From Ohtaekwangia sp. (GTDB lineage Bacteria; Bacteroidota; Bacteroidia; Cytophagales; Cyclobacteriaceae), in contig JAJNPV010000021.1 in assembly GCA_021155195.1 (NCBI GenBank), positions 186,001 through 250,000 of the forward strand: a stretch of DNA of 64,000 bases, written 5' to 3'. The notes beneath the pieces are model-generated. The model was given only the letters and a program-made list of their open reading frames with translations, made no database searches and was not told the origin of the DNA. This document shows, piece after piece, positions 35,279 through 44,250 of the stretch. The position numbers were made by a program, and so were the translations under genes. Position 1 is the stretch's first letter, and each line of letters starts with the position of its first letter.

Positions 35279-38200
35279 TTAAAATGAGAATTGCAACCCC
35301 AGTGTAGTTATGTTCAATGGGGGAAGCGATTGTGAATTTTGATTTTCAGGATCAAGGCCTTTGTATTTCGTGATGGTGAAAAGATTTTGACTCTGGAGAT
35401 AAATCCTACCTGTATGCAATTTCAATTTGTCCATCCATTTTGTGGGCAATGTCCATGAGAGAGAAATATTTTTGAGTCGCAAAAAAGATGCATCGCCAAT
35501 GGCCTGATCGGATTGAATAATCTGGCTATAGGCCGTCTGCACCATGCCGTTCGGATCGAAGTAGGCAAATTTTTGTACGTTGGATTTATCCTCAGGTTGT
35601 TGCCATCTGCTGATCACTTCCACTGGTTGATTTGACAGGCCACCTGGTGCGGCAAATGATCTGAGCGTATTATACCCTGTCTGACTTACGAACTGTAGGA
35701 AAACATCCAGTTCGAAATTGCCATATTTGAAGTTATTGCCCACCCCTCCATAGCTGTGTTGGGTTAAACTCTTCAACCCAATGATGTCCGCTGGTGAAGA
35801 GAGTACATCATCTCCATTCAAGTCTTTAAAGGAATACACCCCGGTTTGAAGATCGACTCCTGTATGTTGAAAGCCTTTCAGTATATAAACAGGCTGTCCC
35901 AATTCATACCGGTTGGCATATGCAGGGAACTTGTTGAGGTCAGGAAATTTTAAGAGCCGGTTGGATGGGACTGTGATATTTACACTTGTTGTCCATTGAA
36001 GTTTATCTGATTTGATCCATGACGAGGAAATCTGAAATTCCCATCCTTTGTTCTCCACTACCGCAGGTAAATTAAATTGAACACTTGATTGACCCGTTAA
36101 TAATGGCAGGGGTAATCCAATCAGTTGGCCAGAAGAATGGTTCTGATAGTACGCTGTGGAGAAGGAAACCCTATCCTTAAAGAAACCAAGTTCGAGTGCC
36201 AACTCAAATTTCATATTGGACTCCCAAGAATAATCTGGGTTTGCCAATCTGTTAATAACTAATCCTGATGCACCCTGATACGGATAGTTGGTAGGGGTAA
36301 ATGTATTCAAGTATTGGTAGTTACCAATGGCATCGTTGCCCGTGGTGCCGAAACTTGTACGGAGCTTTCCAAAACTTATTACACTTGAGTTAGCTAGAAT
36401 CCCTTCATTAGAAAAGATCCACGCTGCACCTACCGCACCAAAATTTGCAAATTGCTTACCCGGTCCAAAGCGGCTGGAGCCATCTCTGCGACCCGTCAAA
36501 TTAAAAATGTACTTCTGTTTCCAGTTGTAATTAATTCTAGCAAAAAGTGCCGCATAGCGATACTGTGCATAATTTGCTTCCACAATATTAATCCCACTTG
36601 CTGCGTCTATATTCTCCAATAACGCATCATTGGTGTACCCGGTCGCTTCAATCGTTTTGCCTGACTGGATTGACTCCTGCATTGTAGCTCCCACCGATAG
36701 ATTCAATGCCCCCCAATTGAAATGTTTTTGGTAATCAATTTGAGGTTCTGCGATCCATGTATTGATCTTGCCCCCACCGAAATAAGATGATCCCGTAATC
36801 CCATAGCTTAATAATAAAGGACTGTATGCGCTAAGTGGGTCTTTAATGAGTTCATCCACGATCATGGAGGTATACCCAAGACTTGCTTTCGCATGCAATC
36901 CTGAAATGATTTCATAGCTCACCACCGTATTAGCAATGAAGTTTTCTGTTTTGCTCTCATATGCTCTTTCCAGTGCAACAATGGGATTGTCCCAGGTATC
37001 CTCTGCCCAATTGATGTTTCCATTTTCATCATACATATTCGGTGCGTTGGGAGCCAACGTAACGGCTGAAGAAGTGAAGTCCGCACTTGGGATGTTGTTG
37101 TTGCTTGATGAGTAATTAATCATGGTATTAATTTTCAAGCGATTGTCATCAGATGTATGATTGATATTAAACTTTCCTGAGATTCGTTGGAAAAAATTGT
37201 CACCCGGGAAAACGGTTGACTCCCGATAGTAGCCTCCGCCCACAAGAAACTGTGTATTGCCTGTGCCGCCCGACAAAGAAAGCTGCGCATTCGAGATGTG
37301 AGCTGTCCCACCAATTAATTTCTTTTGCCAGTTGGTATGACGCGTAGTATCCCACATGGTCAGATCGGGCCACAAACTATTGTATGTTGGATCGACCAAC
37401 AGCGATTCATACCCATCATTTCGAATCGCCTCTTTTCTCATAGTCAAGTACTGTTCTGTATTCAGCAAATCCATGAAGCTTGATACCTGACCGAGGCCAT
37501 GATTTAAGTCAACGGATAAGCGGGCTTTACCTGTTTTTCCTCGTTTCGTTGTTATCAGAATAACACCATTGGCACCCCTTGATCCATAAATCGCTGTTGC
37601 ATCTGCATCTTTCAATACCTCTATGCTTTCTATGTCGCGCGGATCAATTGTACTGAGTGGATTTCCACCTCGCAGGTTGTTACCACTCGTGAAGGCTGTT
37701 GTTAAAGAAGTATTGGTGAACGGCACACCATCAACGATGTACAAGGGTAAGTTTCCATTCACCGTTCCATTTGTACCTGAACGGAGGCTGTTCTGTCCAC
37801 GAACCTGAATTGTGAAGCCGCCTCCTGGCATCCCTGTGTTTTGCTGGATATAAACCCCGGTCATTCGACCTTGCATGGCTTGTAGCAAATTGTTAACAGG
37901 TTGTCGTTCGATCGTTTCAACTGTCATTCGGCTTATGCTCCCTGTTTGTTCTTTCTCCTTCACTTGCCAATAGCCCGCATTCACCACCACTTCATTCAGG
38001 CTTTTGCTATCTTCCTTCAGAGCTATATCAATCACACTCTGGCCGTTGACATTTAGTTCTATTGATGCGTAGCCGATGAAAGAAAAAACAATCACGTCTT
38101 TATCCTCTGCATAGAGCGCATACTTTCCCTCCACGTCCGTAGTCGTTCCATTCGTGGATCCTTTAACAATCACATTCACTCCTGCCATCGGAGTTTGCAT

Positions 38201-38662
38201 GGAGGCATCTATCACAGTACCAGTTATCTGAAGTAGCGCACGTTCCTGCTTACCTTTATTCGTGCCATGCATCGAAGGTTCTTTCCCACTTTCTCCCAAT
38301 TTCTTCAGTGTGATGGTTGCATCCTTTTCATACACCTTGTAGTGGATGTTACGCGGGGTAAGCAATTCTTCGAATACGTCACGTAGTGTTTTCTTCTCTA
38401 TGGAAAGAGAAATATTTGGTTCGTCCTGTAACTGATTGAAACTATAGGCAAATTTTATTGCAGCTACTTGTTCAATTTCTTTCAGTACATTTTCGAAAGG
38501 CATATCGATAACGTGGAACGATACTTCCTTGTCCATCAGTTGTGCGTAGTTGCTGTGAGCAAGCGTCACCCCGCATAACGCGATGGCTATCATTCCCTGA
38601 ACTGCGCATACTCTCATACCTTTCCAAAGTTTTGTGGTAAAACTTTTTTTCATACCTTTCAT
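35279..38662 (-). CDS. SusC/RagA-family TonB-dependent receptor with STN domain
   Basis: An 1127-residue outer-membrane receptor. After the signal peptide (to about 40) there is a secretin/TonB N-terminal (STN) domain near 45-95 (VIDMPFENVLKEIEQVAAIKFAYSF with related strands), then a CarboxypepD_reg-like domain (about 148-228), a plug (EVVVNAGYWQVKEKEQTGSISR, AMQGRMTGVYIQQNTGMPGGG, RGANGVILITTKRGK) and a large barrel. The STN domain marks a receptor that signals inward through FecR to an ECF sigma factor. Both genes are directly upstream, so the set is self-regulated. Confidence 0.95.
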   Translation of the reverse strand: MKGMKKSFTTKLWKGMRVCAVQGMIAIALCGVTLAHSNYAQLMDKEVSFHVIDMPFENVLKEIEQVAAIKFAYSFNQLQDEPNISLSIEKKTLRDVFEELLTPRNIHYKVYEKDATITLKKLGESGKEPSMHGTNKGKQERALLQITGTVIDASMQTPMAGVNVIVKGSTNGTTTDVEGKYALYAEDKDVIVFSFIGYASIELNVNGQSVIDIALKEDSKSLNEVVVNAGYWQVKEKEQTGSISRMTVETIERQPVNNLLQAMQGRMTGVYIQQNTGMPGGGFTIQVRGQNSLRSGTNGTVNGNLPLYIVDGVPFTNTSLTTAFTSGNNLRGGNPLSTIDPRDIESIEVLKDADATAIYGSRGANGVILITTKRGKTGKARLSVDLNHGLGQVSSFMDLLNTEQYLTMRKEAIRNDGYESLLVDPTYNSLWPDLTMWDTTRHTNWQKKLIGGTAHISNAQLSLSGGTGNTQFLVGGGYYRESTVFPGDNFFQRISGKFNINHTSDDNRLKINTMINYSSSNNNIPSADFTSSAVTLAPNAPNMYDENGNINWAEDTWDNPIVALERAYESKTENFIANTVVSYEIISGLHAKASLGYTSMIVDELIKDPLSAYSPLLLSYGITGSSYFGGGKINTWIAEPQIDYQKHFNWGALNLSVGATMQESIQSGKTIEATGYTNDALLENIDAASGINIVEANYAQYRYAALFARINYNWKQKYIFNLTGRRDGSSRFGPGKQFANFGAVGAAWIFSNEGILANSSVISFGKLRTSFGTTGNDAIGNYQYLNTFTPTNYPYQGASGLVINRLANPDYSWESNMKFELALELGFFKDRVSFSTAYYQNHSSGQLIGLPLPLLTGQSSVQFNLPAVVENKGWEFQISSSWIKSDKLQWTTSVNITVPSNRLLKFPDLNKFPAYANRYELGQPVYILKGFQHTGVDLQTGVYSFKDLNGDDVLSSPADIIGLKSLTQHSYGGVGNNFKYGNFELDVFLQFVSQTGYNTLRSFAAPGGLSNQPVEVISRWQQPEDKSNVQKFAYFDPNGMVQTAYSQIIQSDQAIGDASFLRLKNISLSWTLPTKWMDKLKLHTGRIYLQSQNLFTITKYKGLDPENQNSQSLPPLNITTLGLQFSF

Positions 38663-38885
38663 TAGTTTTGTTCTGTTTCCTTAATTGAAATAAGACAAAG
38701 CTCCCCCGCTTCCATCTAAGGATGGAAAAGTCAATCCGCAATGGTTAACTTTCAAAGGGTACATCCTGACTAGGGTAAGCAAGACCGCAGTCGGGTAACA
38801 GGAGTGAGCGCATCACTCCTGTTTTATTTTATGTGGAATCAAAAAGAATTCTGGTGGGTGTCATGGTTTAATTCGATTAGGTTTC
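38663..38885. promoter_or_regulatory. fecR-susC spacer with two hairpins
   Basis: One hairpin at 38797-38823 has an 11-bp perfect stem (AACAGGAGTGA / TCACTCCTGTT, loop GCGCA). It is followed by TTTTATTTT in the plus direction, so it would end antisense transcription; read on the gene strand it has no T tract. A second hairpin at 38710-38727 is TTCCATC/GATGGAA with a 4-base loop and lies in the susC leader. The ECF-dependent promoter of susC is expected here, but no consensus could be assigned. Confidence 0.55.
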
Positions 38886-39851
38886 TTACTTACATCCTGT
38901 ACCCGTAATTGTCACCGTCTTACCTTGCACTTCGTACGTTACGTTTAGTACATCAGTGATTAACTGCAAGGATTTCTCCAGTGATTGGTCTGTAAAATCC
39001 ATTGTGATCATACAGTTGCGGATATTCTTATCAGAAAGTTTTATCGATACATTAAATTTTCTTTCCAAGTGACCAACCACTTCATTCATCAGGGTGTTGG
39101 AGAATTGCATGTTGTAGTCCGTATTTACTGTCACTGCGTTGATGTCTCGTTGATTTGCAGTGAGCTTTTCCATTGTACCATTACTTTTATAAATGGCTTT
39201 CTCTCGCGGCAGTACTTCCATTCCTTCTGTATTGGAGGACGAAGAAAAATTTACTTTCCCCGTCAACACAGTTAACTCTACCTGATCCGCAATTGTCTTG
39301 AGGCTAAAACTTGTCCCCAACACCCTGATCTTTGCATTGCCGCACTCTATAATAAAAGGGTGATTCTCATCTTTAGCAATTTCAAATAGTGCTTCCCCTT
39401 CAAACTCTGCAAAGCGCACCCCATCTGATTTCCTTTCGTAGTAGGCCACTTTGCTTTCCTTATCCCTCAACCACACCAGCGACCCATCATTGAGGATAAT
39501 CTTGTCCACTCCATTATTAGAAACTACTTCAAGTTGATTCTCAGATGGAATCGTATACTGCCAAACTATATACGACATCGCCACGATGGCGAGGGTGGCC
39601 GCAATCCTAATCACCCATTGGTCAAGCCGAATTTTTCGCTTTGGTTTCAGCTTTATCATGTCTTCCACACTGGTGAGGCTGCTGGTCAGTTCTTGGAAGA
39701 TCCGGTCTTCTTCTTCCTTGCTCAATTCCAGATCCGTATTATCATCTGCACCCATGGCATCAAGCCAGGCCTCTATCTTCACGCGCTCGTGTTCGGATAC
39801 TTTACCCGACACATAGCGCTCCATGAGCAGGTCAAAATCTGTTTTTTCCAT
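38886..39851 (-). CDS. FecR-family anti-sigma factor
   Basis: A 321-residue inner-membrane protein. An N-terminal cytoplasmic part (DFDLLMERYVSGKVSEHERVK) binds the sigma factor. One transmembrane helix lies near residues 82-100 (ATLAIVAMSYIVWQY). The periplasmic FecR domain has VDKIILNDGSLVWLRDKESKV, AEFEGEALFEIAKDENHPFII and IRVLGTSFSLKT, and a DUF4974-type C-terminal region ends ITDVLNVTYEVQGKTVTITG. It receives the signal from the STN domain of the SusC protein and releases or activates the ECF sigma factor. Confidence 0.95.
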   Translation of the reverse strand: MEKTDFDLLMERYVSGKVSEHERVKIEAWLDAMGADDNTDLELSKEEEDRIFQELTSSLTSVEDMIKLKPKRKIRLDQWVIRIAATLAIVAMSYIVWQYTIPSENQLEVVSNNGVDKIILNDGSLVWLRDKESKVAYYERKSDGVRFAEFEGEALFEIAKDENHPFIIECGNAKIRVLGTSFSLKTIADQVELTVLTGKVNFSSSSNTEGMEVLPREKAIYKSNGTMEKLTANQRDINAVTVNTDYNMQFSNTLMNEVVGHLERKFNVSIKLSDKNIRNCMITMDFTDQSLEKSLQLITDVLNVTYEVQGKTVTITGTGCK

Positions 39852-39979
39852 GGCAACCGTGGTTTGTAACGTATCTACTAATTTAAGAAAAGGAATTGCC
39901 TCTTTCCATTATAAAGTGACGGAACGCACCTGTTCTTATAGTTGAACGGACTCATTTAGGAAAAGAAATTGAAAAAATG

Positions 39980-40546
39980 TTATTCCGCAGGCTTAAAAAT
40001 CTTGTCGTAGGAACCACGTAGGTGTGCAAAAGCTGTAGAGATGTAGAGTTGCACGGTGCCCTTACTGATGCTCATGCGGGTGGCAATTTCACCGTTGGAC
40101 AAGTTTTCGGTAATCCGCAAGCGGATGGCTTCCTGGCAGCGCTCGGGCAACTGTTGCAGGTGTTGTAAAAGTCTGGCATGAATGGTTTGAGGATCGCGCT
40201 CAGGTGCTTCTTGCATTGAATCGTATACGGCTTCGAACAGATGGTAGTGCTCGGCAAATTTGCGTTTAACTTCGCGGTGACTGAAATACCGGATTATGCT
40301 ATACCGCACTGATGTAAACAGGTAGTGCCTGAGTGAAGTGATTAGCAATTCCTCTTTCCGTTTCCACAGTGACTCAAATACATCGTGAATTATTTCCTCG
40401 CAGTCTTCCCGTGCTTTAATCTTTCTAAGCGCATAGCCAAACAACTCTTTTACATACCTGCGGTAGATCACCTCAAACGCCTGACGGTCTCCCCTTCTGA
40501 GCAAGTCCACCAACTCCGCATTCATATGGTTGTGGTACGGATTCAT
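39980..40546 (-). CDS. RNA polymerase ECF-type sigma factor
   Basis: A 188-residue sigma-70 factor of the Bacteroidetes FecI-like subgroup: region 2 with DRQAFEVIYRRYVKELFGYALR and EEIIHDVFESLWKRKEEL, and region 4 with LPERCQEAIRLRITENLSNGEIATRMSIS as helix-turn-helix. It starts at 40546; an in-frame ATG at 40525 is a possible shorter start. It is followed by fecR, then susC and susD, giving a classic ECF sigma/FecR/SusCD cascade in which the substrate signal switches on the uptake operon. The 276 bases upstream hold no gene, only a weak dyad CCGCA/TGCGG near 40648-40665. Confidence 0.95.
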   Translation of the reverse strand: MNPYHNHMNAELVDLLRRGDRQAFEVIYRRYVKELFGYALRKIKAREDCEEIIHDVFESLWKRKEELLITSLRHYLFTSVRYSIIRYFSHREVKRKFAEHYHLFEAVYDSMQEAPERDPQTIHARLLQHLQQLPERCQEAIRLRITENLSNGEIATRMSISKGTVQLYISTAFAHLRGSYDKIFKPAE

Positions 40547-40822
40547 GAACCCGAGGACAAAGGATGTGTAAAAATTAGTGCGGGGCTTTGCTTACCATCA
40601 TTACTGAGGCGTGAGAAAATGCCCGGGTAAGGAAATAAGAAAGCACCCGCACGTAATGCGGTGAATATTTTGGAAGGATATCCCATAATGTCTCATTTCT
40701 TCTGTTTCTCACGCATCAGTAAATAAGAATGGAATAGTCAAACAAACATAAAAAATAAAATGAATTTCAGACTATAGTCGTCAAGGATATTTTTTGAAGT
40801 TCCACAGCTTGGCAAGCGATCT

Positions 40823-41041
40823 ATGAAAAGCTTGAAAGCCAGATTTGGAGAATTATTGAGAGAACTTCGTGAAAAACGAGGCTTAACTCAAGATGAACTT
40901 GGTACTGATGCGAATTTAGACCGTACTTACATTTCACTATTGGAAAGAGGATTGAGACAACCAACGCTAGAAGTAATATTTGCTCTAGCAAAAGCCTTAA
41001 ATGTCACCCCTTCTTCAATAGTAAAGCGACTTGAGGGTTGA
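40823..41041 (+). CDS. XRE-family HTH regulator (C-protein-like)
   Basis: A 72-residue one-domain regulator: FGELLRELREKRGLTQDELG, then LDRTYISLLERGLRQPTLEVIFALAKALNV. The size and the ERGLRQPTL block resemble controller (C) proteins of restriction-modification systems as well as general XRE repressors. It stands alone in the + direction, 1.6 kb from the restriction-like operon that runs the other way, so control of that operon is only a possibility. Confidence 0.85.
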   Translation: MKSLKARFGELLRELREKRGLTQDELGTDANLDRTYISLLERGLRQPTLEVIFALAKALNVTPSSIVKRLEG

Positions 41042-41047
41042 AATCGA

Positions 41048-41187
41048 ATGGCACCACTTAGACCTAAACAATTACCTATGGATACTTCGCCCGTAGCACA
41101 GGTTTCCGGCTAGGAAGGGAAGTAGAAAAACAGGAGTGGCTTGATCTTGGAAACCCACCAATAGAAAAAGCGCAGCAATCTTCTTAA
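41048..41187 (+). pseudogene. Possible broken small ORF
   Basis: Two protein-like stretches lie in different frames between the XRE gene and the next gene: MAPLRPKQLPMD from 41048, then GYFARSTGFRLGREVEKQEW and LDLGNPPIEKAQQSS ending at 41187. One frameshift near 41077 would join them. Coding potential is suggestive only; a non-coding spacer is the alternative. Confidence 0.2.
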
Positions 41188-41198
41188 GATTTTGCTTT

Positions 41199-41450
41199 AT
41201 GGTAGAGGGCATTTATGATTTTATGATTTTGCCGGAGCAGAAAAGATATGACTTCTTGTGGCAACATGGCATTTTTTTGCTTTCACGCGAAGACGATAAA
41301 AAGAAATTTAACCTTTATGCTTGTGGTAATTTTTATGTGGAAGTGAAATACAATGTGGGAAAAAATTGTATTGAAGGGATGCGAACGTTCAAGAATGTTT
41401 CACAATTAGAACCCTATATTTTCAACGGAGAAAGTGAAAGCGGTATTTAA
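41199..41450 (+). CDS. Small conserved unknown protein (83 residues)
   Basis: An 83-residue soluble protein with a pattern I have seen in many Bacteroidetes and other genomes: FLWQHGIFLLSREDDKKKFN, LYACGNFYVEVKYN, then a short end with LEPYIF. No function is known. It follows the XRE gene in the same direction, which is a frequent arrangement for small accessory modules. Confidence 0.65.
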   Translation: MVEGIYDFMILPEQKRYDFLWQHGIFLLSREDDKKKFNLYACGNFYVEVKYNVGKNCIEGMRTFKNVSQLEPYIFNGESESGI

Positions 41451-41473
41451 TAACACTATTCTTAATCGGGTTA

Positions 41474-42331
41474 TTAAATAATGGAATTAATTTTCTCTTC
41501 GCAGATGCGTTTAACTGTGTTATGCATTTCCTTTACGCGTTCAGTAAGCACAGATAATTCTTCTTTTGTAATAAAGTAATCGTCACGGTAGCGTGCATCC
41601 ACATAGCCGCGTTTCAGCAGTTCAAATAAGTGCTTCTCTTTTTTGTTACTCTCAATCGGGAAGATAAGGTATAATTCTTCTGACGATAGCTTGGCTTGTC
41701 TCCTCAACTTACTCAGGTTATGTGTCTTCGGTTTGTAATCCGTGAAAACTAAAAGTGTAGTATAGTATAATCTTTCCGTTGCCTGATGTAGCATAAATAC
41801 ACCTGTTTTAAAGCTTTCTCTTTCCAGAAAGCTTTTACTGCCATGGAGAAAATCACCCGCCTGAGGGAACCATTTATCAAAATAGCGTTGGGCTTTTATT
41901 CTCTTCTCATCTGTGCTGAGTTCTCGTGATTTTGCGAAGTGAATGTTGCCCGAATCATAAAGTAGGATGCCTTCCTTCATTATATCCACAAAGAAATATT
42001 CTCCTTGCTCAAGCCCTTCATTGATATACGCAATGTCGTGGATCTCCATATTCACGGAAGATCTGTACATGCGAGAGCGGTTAACTACCTTGTCTTCCAA
42101 CTCATAAGATTTTTCTTGAGCTTCATTGGTGACCACGAGCAAATCATAATCACTCATGTACTCGTATCTTATTCCATCACGGCCAAAATAAGAATGCGAG
42201 GTAAACGTGCCTTTGGCATAACTTCCGAACAGAATAATTTTCTCCGGATCTGTCTCTTCCTTAATGATCTCCACAATTCGCAGTATTTCATGCTGATTGT
42301 TTTCTGGGAGATGTGAAAGGGAAGTTTTCAT
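41474..42331 (-). CDS. Nucleotidyltransferase-HEPN fusion protein (full-length copy)
   Basis: A 285-residue fusion. Residues 15-125 form a minimal nucleotidyltransferase with IILFGSYAKGTF (GS motif) and YMSDYDLLVV (metal-binding Asp pair), plus a third acidic residue in NMEIHD. From about 165 a HEPN helical domain follows (MLHQATERLYYTTLLVFTDY, PKTHNLSKLRRQ, VDARYRDDYFIT). MNT and HEPN domains form a widespread toxin-antitoxin pair in which the MNT modifies the HEPN RNase; here both are in one chain. A truncated second copy lies at 58638-59234, with similar DNA upstream. Confidence 0.85.
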   Translation of the reverse strand: MKTSLSHLPENNQHEILRIVEIIKEETDPEKIILFGSYAKGTFTSHSYFGRDGIRYEYMSDYDLLVVTNEAQEKSYELEDKVVNRSRMYRSSVNMEIHDIAYINEGLEQGEYFFVDIMKEGILLYDSGNIHFAKSRELSTDEKRIKAQRYFDKWFPQAGDFLHGSKSFLERESFKTGVFMLHQATERLYYTTLLVFTDYKPKTHNLSKLRRQAKLSSEELYLIFPIESNKKEKHLFELLKRGYVDARYRDDYFITKEELSVLTERVKEMHNTVKRICEEKINSII

Positions 42332-42383
42332 GAATGAATTAAGCGTGCTTAAAATTAATTAAAATAGGACGGTATTTGAATAG

Positions 42384-42404
42384 TTCTTGATTTGAATTAA
42401 AGAA
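42384..42404. promoter_or_regulatory. Dyad upstream of the MNT-HEPN gene
   Basis: TTCTT (42384-42388) and AAGAA (42400-42404) surround GATTTGAATTA. The equivalent position upstream of the second copy has a longer dyad with other bases (59290-59311), so dyad symmetry is kept while sequence changed. A self-regulatory operator is likely. Confidence 0.45.
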
Positions 42405-42594
42405 AGTATCTTGAATAAGAATATATAGAACATGAGTGGGCCATACGATGGCGCGAGTTCTAAAACTTCTCCTCACTTCATTCGAAGCCGTGCATTTCGT
42501 CCCCTGTTAATTTACACCACTCTATATTAGTAGCCGTGCGGTGGGGCATTTTTCATTGACTTCATTGTCGGCTTACACCGAACTGAGCTCACTT

Positions 42595-42637
42595 ATTGGC
42601 TGGCTTTGGATGTGGGTTGAATGTGCGGCCAGACAAT
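42595..42637. repeat. Boundary hairpin downstream of the restriction-like operon
   Basis: ATTGGCTGGC (42595-42604) pairs with GCCAGACAAT (42628-42637) with one mismatch, around a 23-base loop that begins TTTGG and contains GTGGGTT and ATGTG. The loop resembles that of the hairpin at 48184-48244 although the stems differ. It lies 15 bases from the methyltransferase stop codon. Confidence 0.65.
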
Positions 42638-42651
42638 GCGTGTGCGGATAG

Positions 42652-44250
42652 TTAGCTAGTTTTTATTCTACGGAGATAAAGTTTTTCTCTAATCTTGTGA
42701 AGCTTTTCAATACTGTCCTTGTCCAAGTCCTTATCCACAGATTTCAGTATACGCATGTCTTCACGATTACAAATATCCATTATGGACTTCTTTTGTTTAA
42801 ATCTCAGAACGTAAGCGTCAAAATTTAGCTGCGAAATGTTTAACATCGGTACAGGTAAATTCTTGAATTCGTTCGGAGTCAACTCCAAAACACCTCCACC
42901 ATAGTACCTTCCATGAAGTTCTGCAAATGCAAGTGTTAATGAGTTATAGAATGAGTAAATCAAATTTTCAATTACAAAGTTGCCTCTCATTGAAATTGTG
43001 TAAGCACTATCTGTCGCCAACACATTTGCTGTGTTCTTAATCAACTTTGGATATTCATTGCAGCGTTTAAAGAAAAATGCTTCAGGCTCAGAGCCAACAT
43101 TCGGAACATGAAACCACTTTTCGCGGATTGATGTTTTGTAACGCTTGTGAAGATTTTTCTCCTCACCGATTTGTTTGTATTTCCAAAATTTCGCATTACT
43201 TCTAATTTGAGAATGTTTATCAATCGCAATCAGGTATGTAGGCTTTGATTTGTCAATCAACACCTGAAATTCCTCCTCGCTTAATTCAACGCTTCCATTT
43301 ACAAACACACCTTTTTGAATAATAGGTTTCACAAAGTTATGAAGCGAATACTCGTCAACGGTTTTTGCATCAATAATGAAGTAATCATTAGCTGCTGTTA
43401 CAATTCCAGCCTTTGAACTACAATAGTCATTTACAGTTTGCAGTTTTTCTTTCAACTTTTCAAGCAACTCTATTTCTTCCGTTTCGAGATGATGGTGCGT
43501 CCACTTTGATTCTTTGATTTTCAAATTCTGCGCGAGAGCAAATTTCTTTTCCGCAAGGTCTGCGAGTTTGTCAATGTTGCAATAGAAAACGCCTTTGTTA
43601 CTTGACTTCCTTTCGCCAATCAAAAGCAAAGTGTCTTGCCCCTTGCAATCTTTGAAAAGCAATTCATTGAAAGTGAATATTTCAACTCTTTCAAACTGTT
43701 TTAAAATTAATTCGCGAAGCTCTGCTGCAAATTTTACCTGAAGCAATTCAGAAGGCAGAACGAAAGCAAGTATTCCATCTTTTCCTGTGAACTCAATTGA
43801 ACGAACTAAAAATGCTGTCCAAATATTTTTTGGTTTTGTGTCTGCAAGGTTTGCATTTTGATGAATCGTTTTGCAATGTTCAATCTGATTTTCTTTGAGC
43901 AAACTCTTTTTGATGTATGGCGGATTGCCAACAACCAATGAGAATTTTTGCTTGTTCTTGCTTTGAAATTCTAAAAAGTCAGAGTGTACTGCCAAAAACG
44001 ATTTTTGTTTTACCTCTTTGACAATCTTGTTCAACTCTCTTTTACTCTGCTCAACTGCAACAACCTTTTCTATTTTCTCCGAAAGTATTTGATGATTGTA
44101 AATTGTCTTTACAAAAATTCCATCACCCGCACTCGGTTCTAAAACGGAAATGGTTTTCTTATCCTGAAGTTTATCTGAAAGGTAACTCACCAAAAAGTCA
44201 GCTATGCTTTTCGGAGTGTAGAATGAGCCAGTATTTTTTTTATTCTTCAT
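42652..44250 (-). CDS. N6-adenine DNA methyltransferase (restriction-modification type)
   Basis: A 532-residue gamma-class adenine methyltransferase. It opens with GSFYTPKSIADFLVSYL, the usual start of Eco57I-like enzymes, then has the SAM motif VLEPSAGDGIFV near residues 35-46 and the catalytic NPPY (VVGNPPYIKKS) near 108. The C-terminal region has FYNSLTLAFAELHGRYYGGG and LTPNEFKNLPVP, typical of target-recognition parts of type IIG and type I-like enzymes. No nuclease motif is seen in this chain, so cleavage must come from a partner, presumably the HNH protein whose gene overlaps its start by 4 bases. It is the last gene of the four-gene operon. Confidence 0.9.
   Translation of the reverse strand: MKNKKNTGSFYTPKSIADFLVSYLSDKLQDKKTISVLEPSAGDGIFVKTIYNHQILSEKIEKVVAVEQSKRELNKIVKEVKQKSFLAVHSDFLEFQSKNKQKFSLVVGNPPYIKKSLLKENQIEHCKTIHQNANLADTKPKNIWTAFLVRSIEFTGKDGILAFVLPSELLQVKFAAELRELILKQFERVEIFTFNELLFKDCKGQDTLLLIGERKSSNKGVFYCNIDKLADLAEKKFALAQNLKIKESKWTHHHLETEEIELLEKLKEKLQTVNDYCSSKAGIVTAANDYFIIDAKTVDEYSLHNFVKPIIQKGVFVNGSVELSEEEFQVLIDKSKPTYLIAIDKHSQIRSNAKFWKYKQIGEEKNLHKRYKTSIREKWFHVPNVGSEPEAFFFKRCNEYPKLIKNTANVLATDSAYTISMRGNFVIENLIYSFYNSLTLAFAELHGRYYGGGVLELTPNEFKNLPVPMLNISQLNFDAYVLRFKQKKSIMDICNREDMRILKSVDKDLDKDSIEKLHKIREKLYLRRIKTS

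Larger units (their letters stand above)
42332..42651. other. Intergenic region with operator-like dyad and boundary hairpin
   Basis: No gene is seen. The part next to the HEPN gene (to about 42450) aligns with the DNA upstream of its second copy at 59235-59375, and includes a dyad TTCTT/AAGAA at 42384-42404. The part next to the methyltransferase gene holds the hairpin at 42595-42637 and the motif GTTAGC at 42650-42655. Confidence 0.65.

Noticed and set aside
38472..38741. An 89-codon minus-strand frame overlapping the start of the SusC gene
   Set aside because: It lies in another frame over the SusC signal peptide and the 5' hairpin and has no protein-like features.
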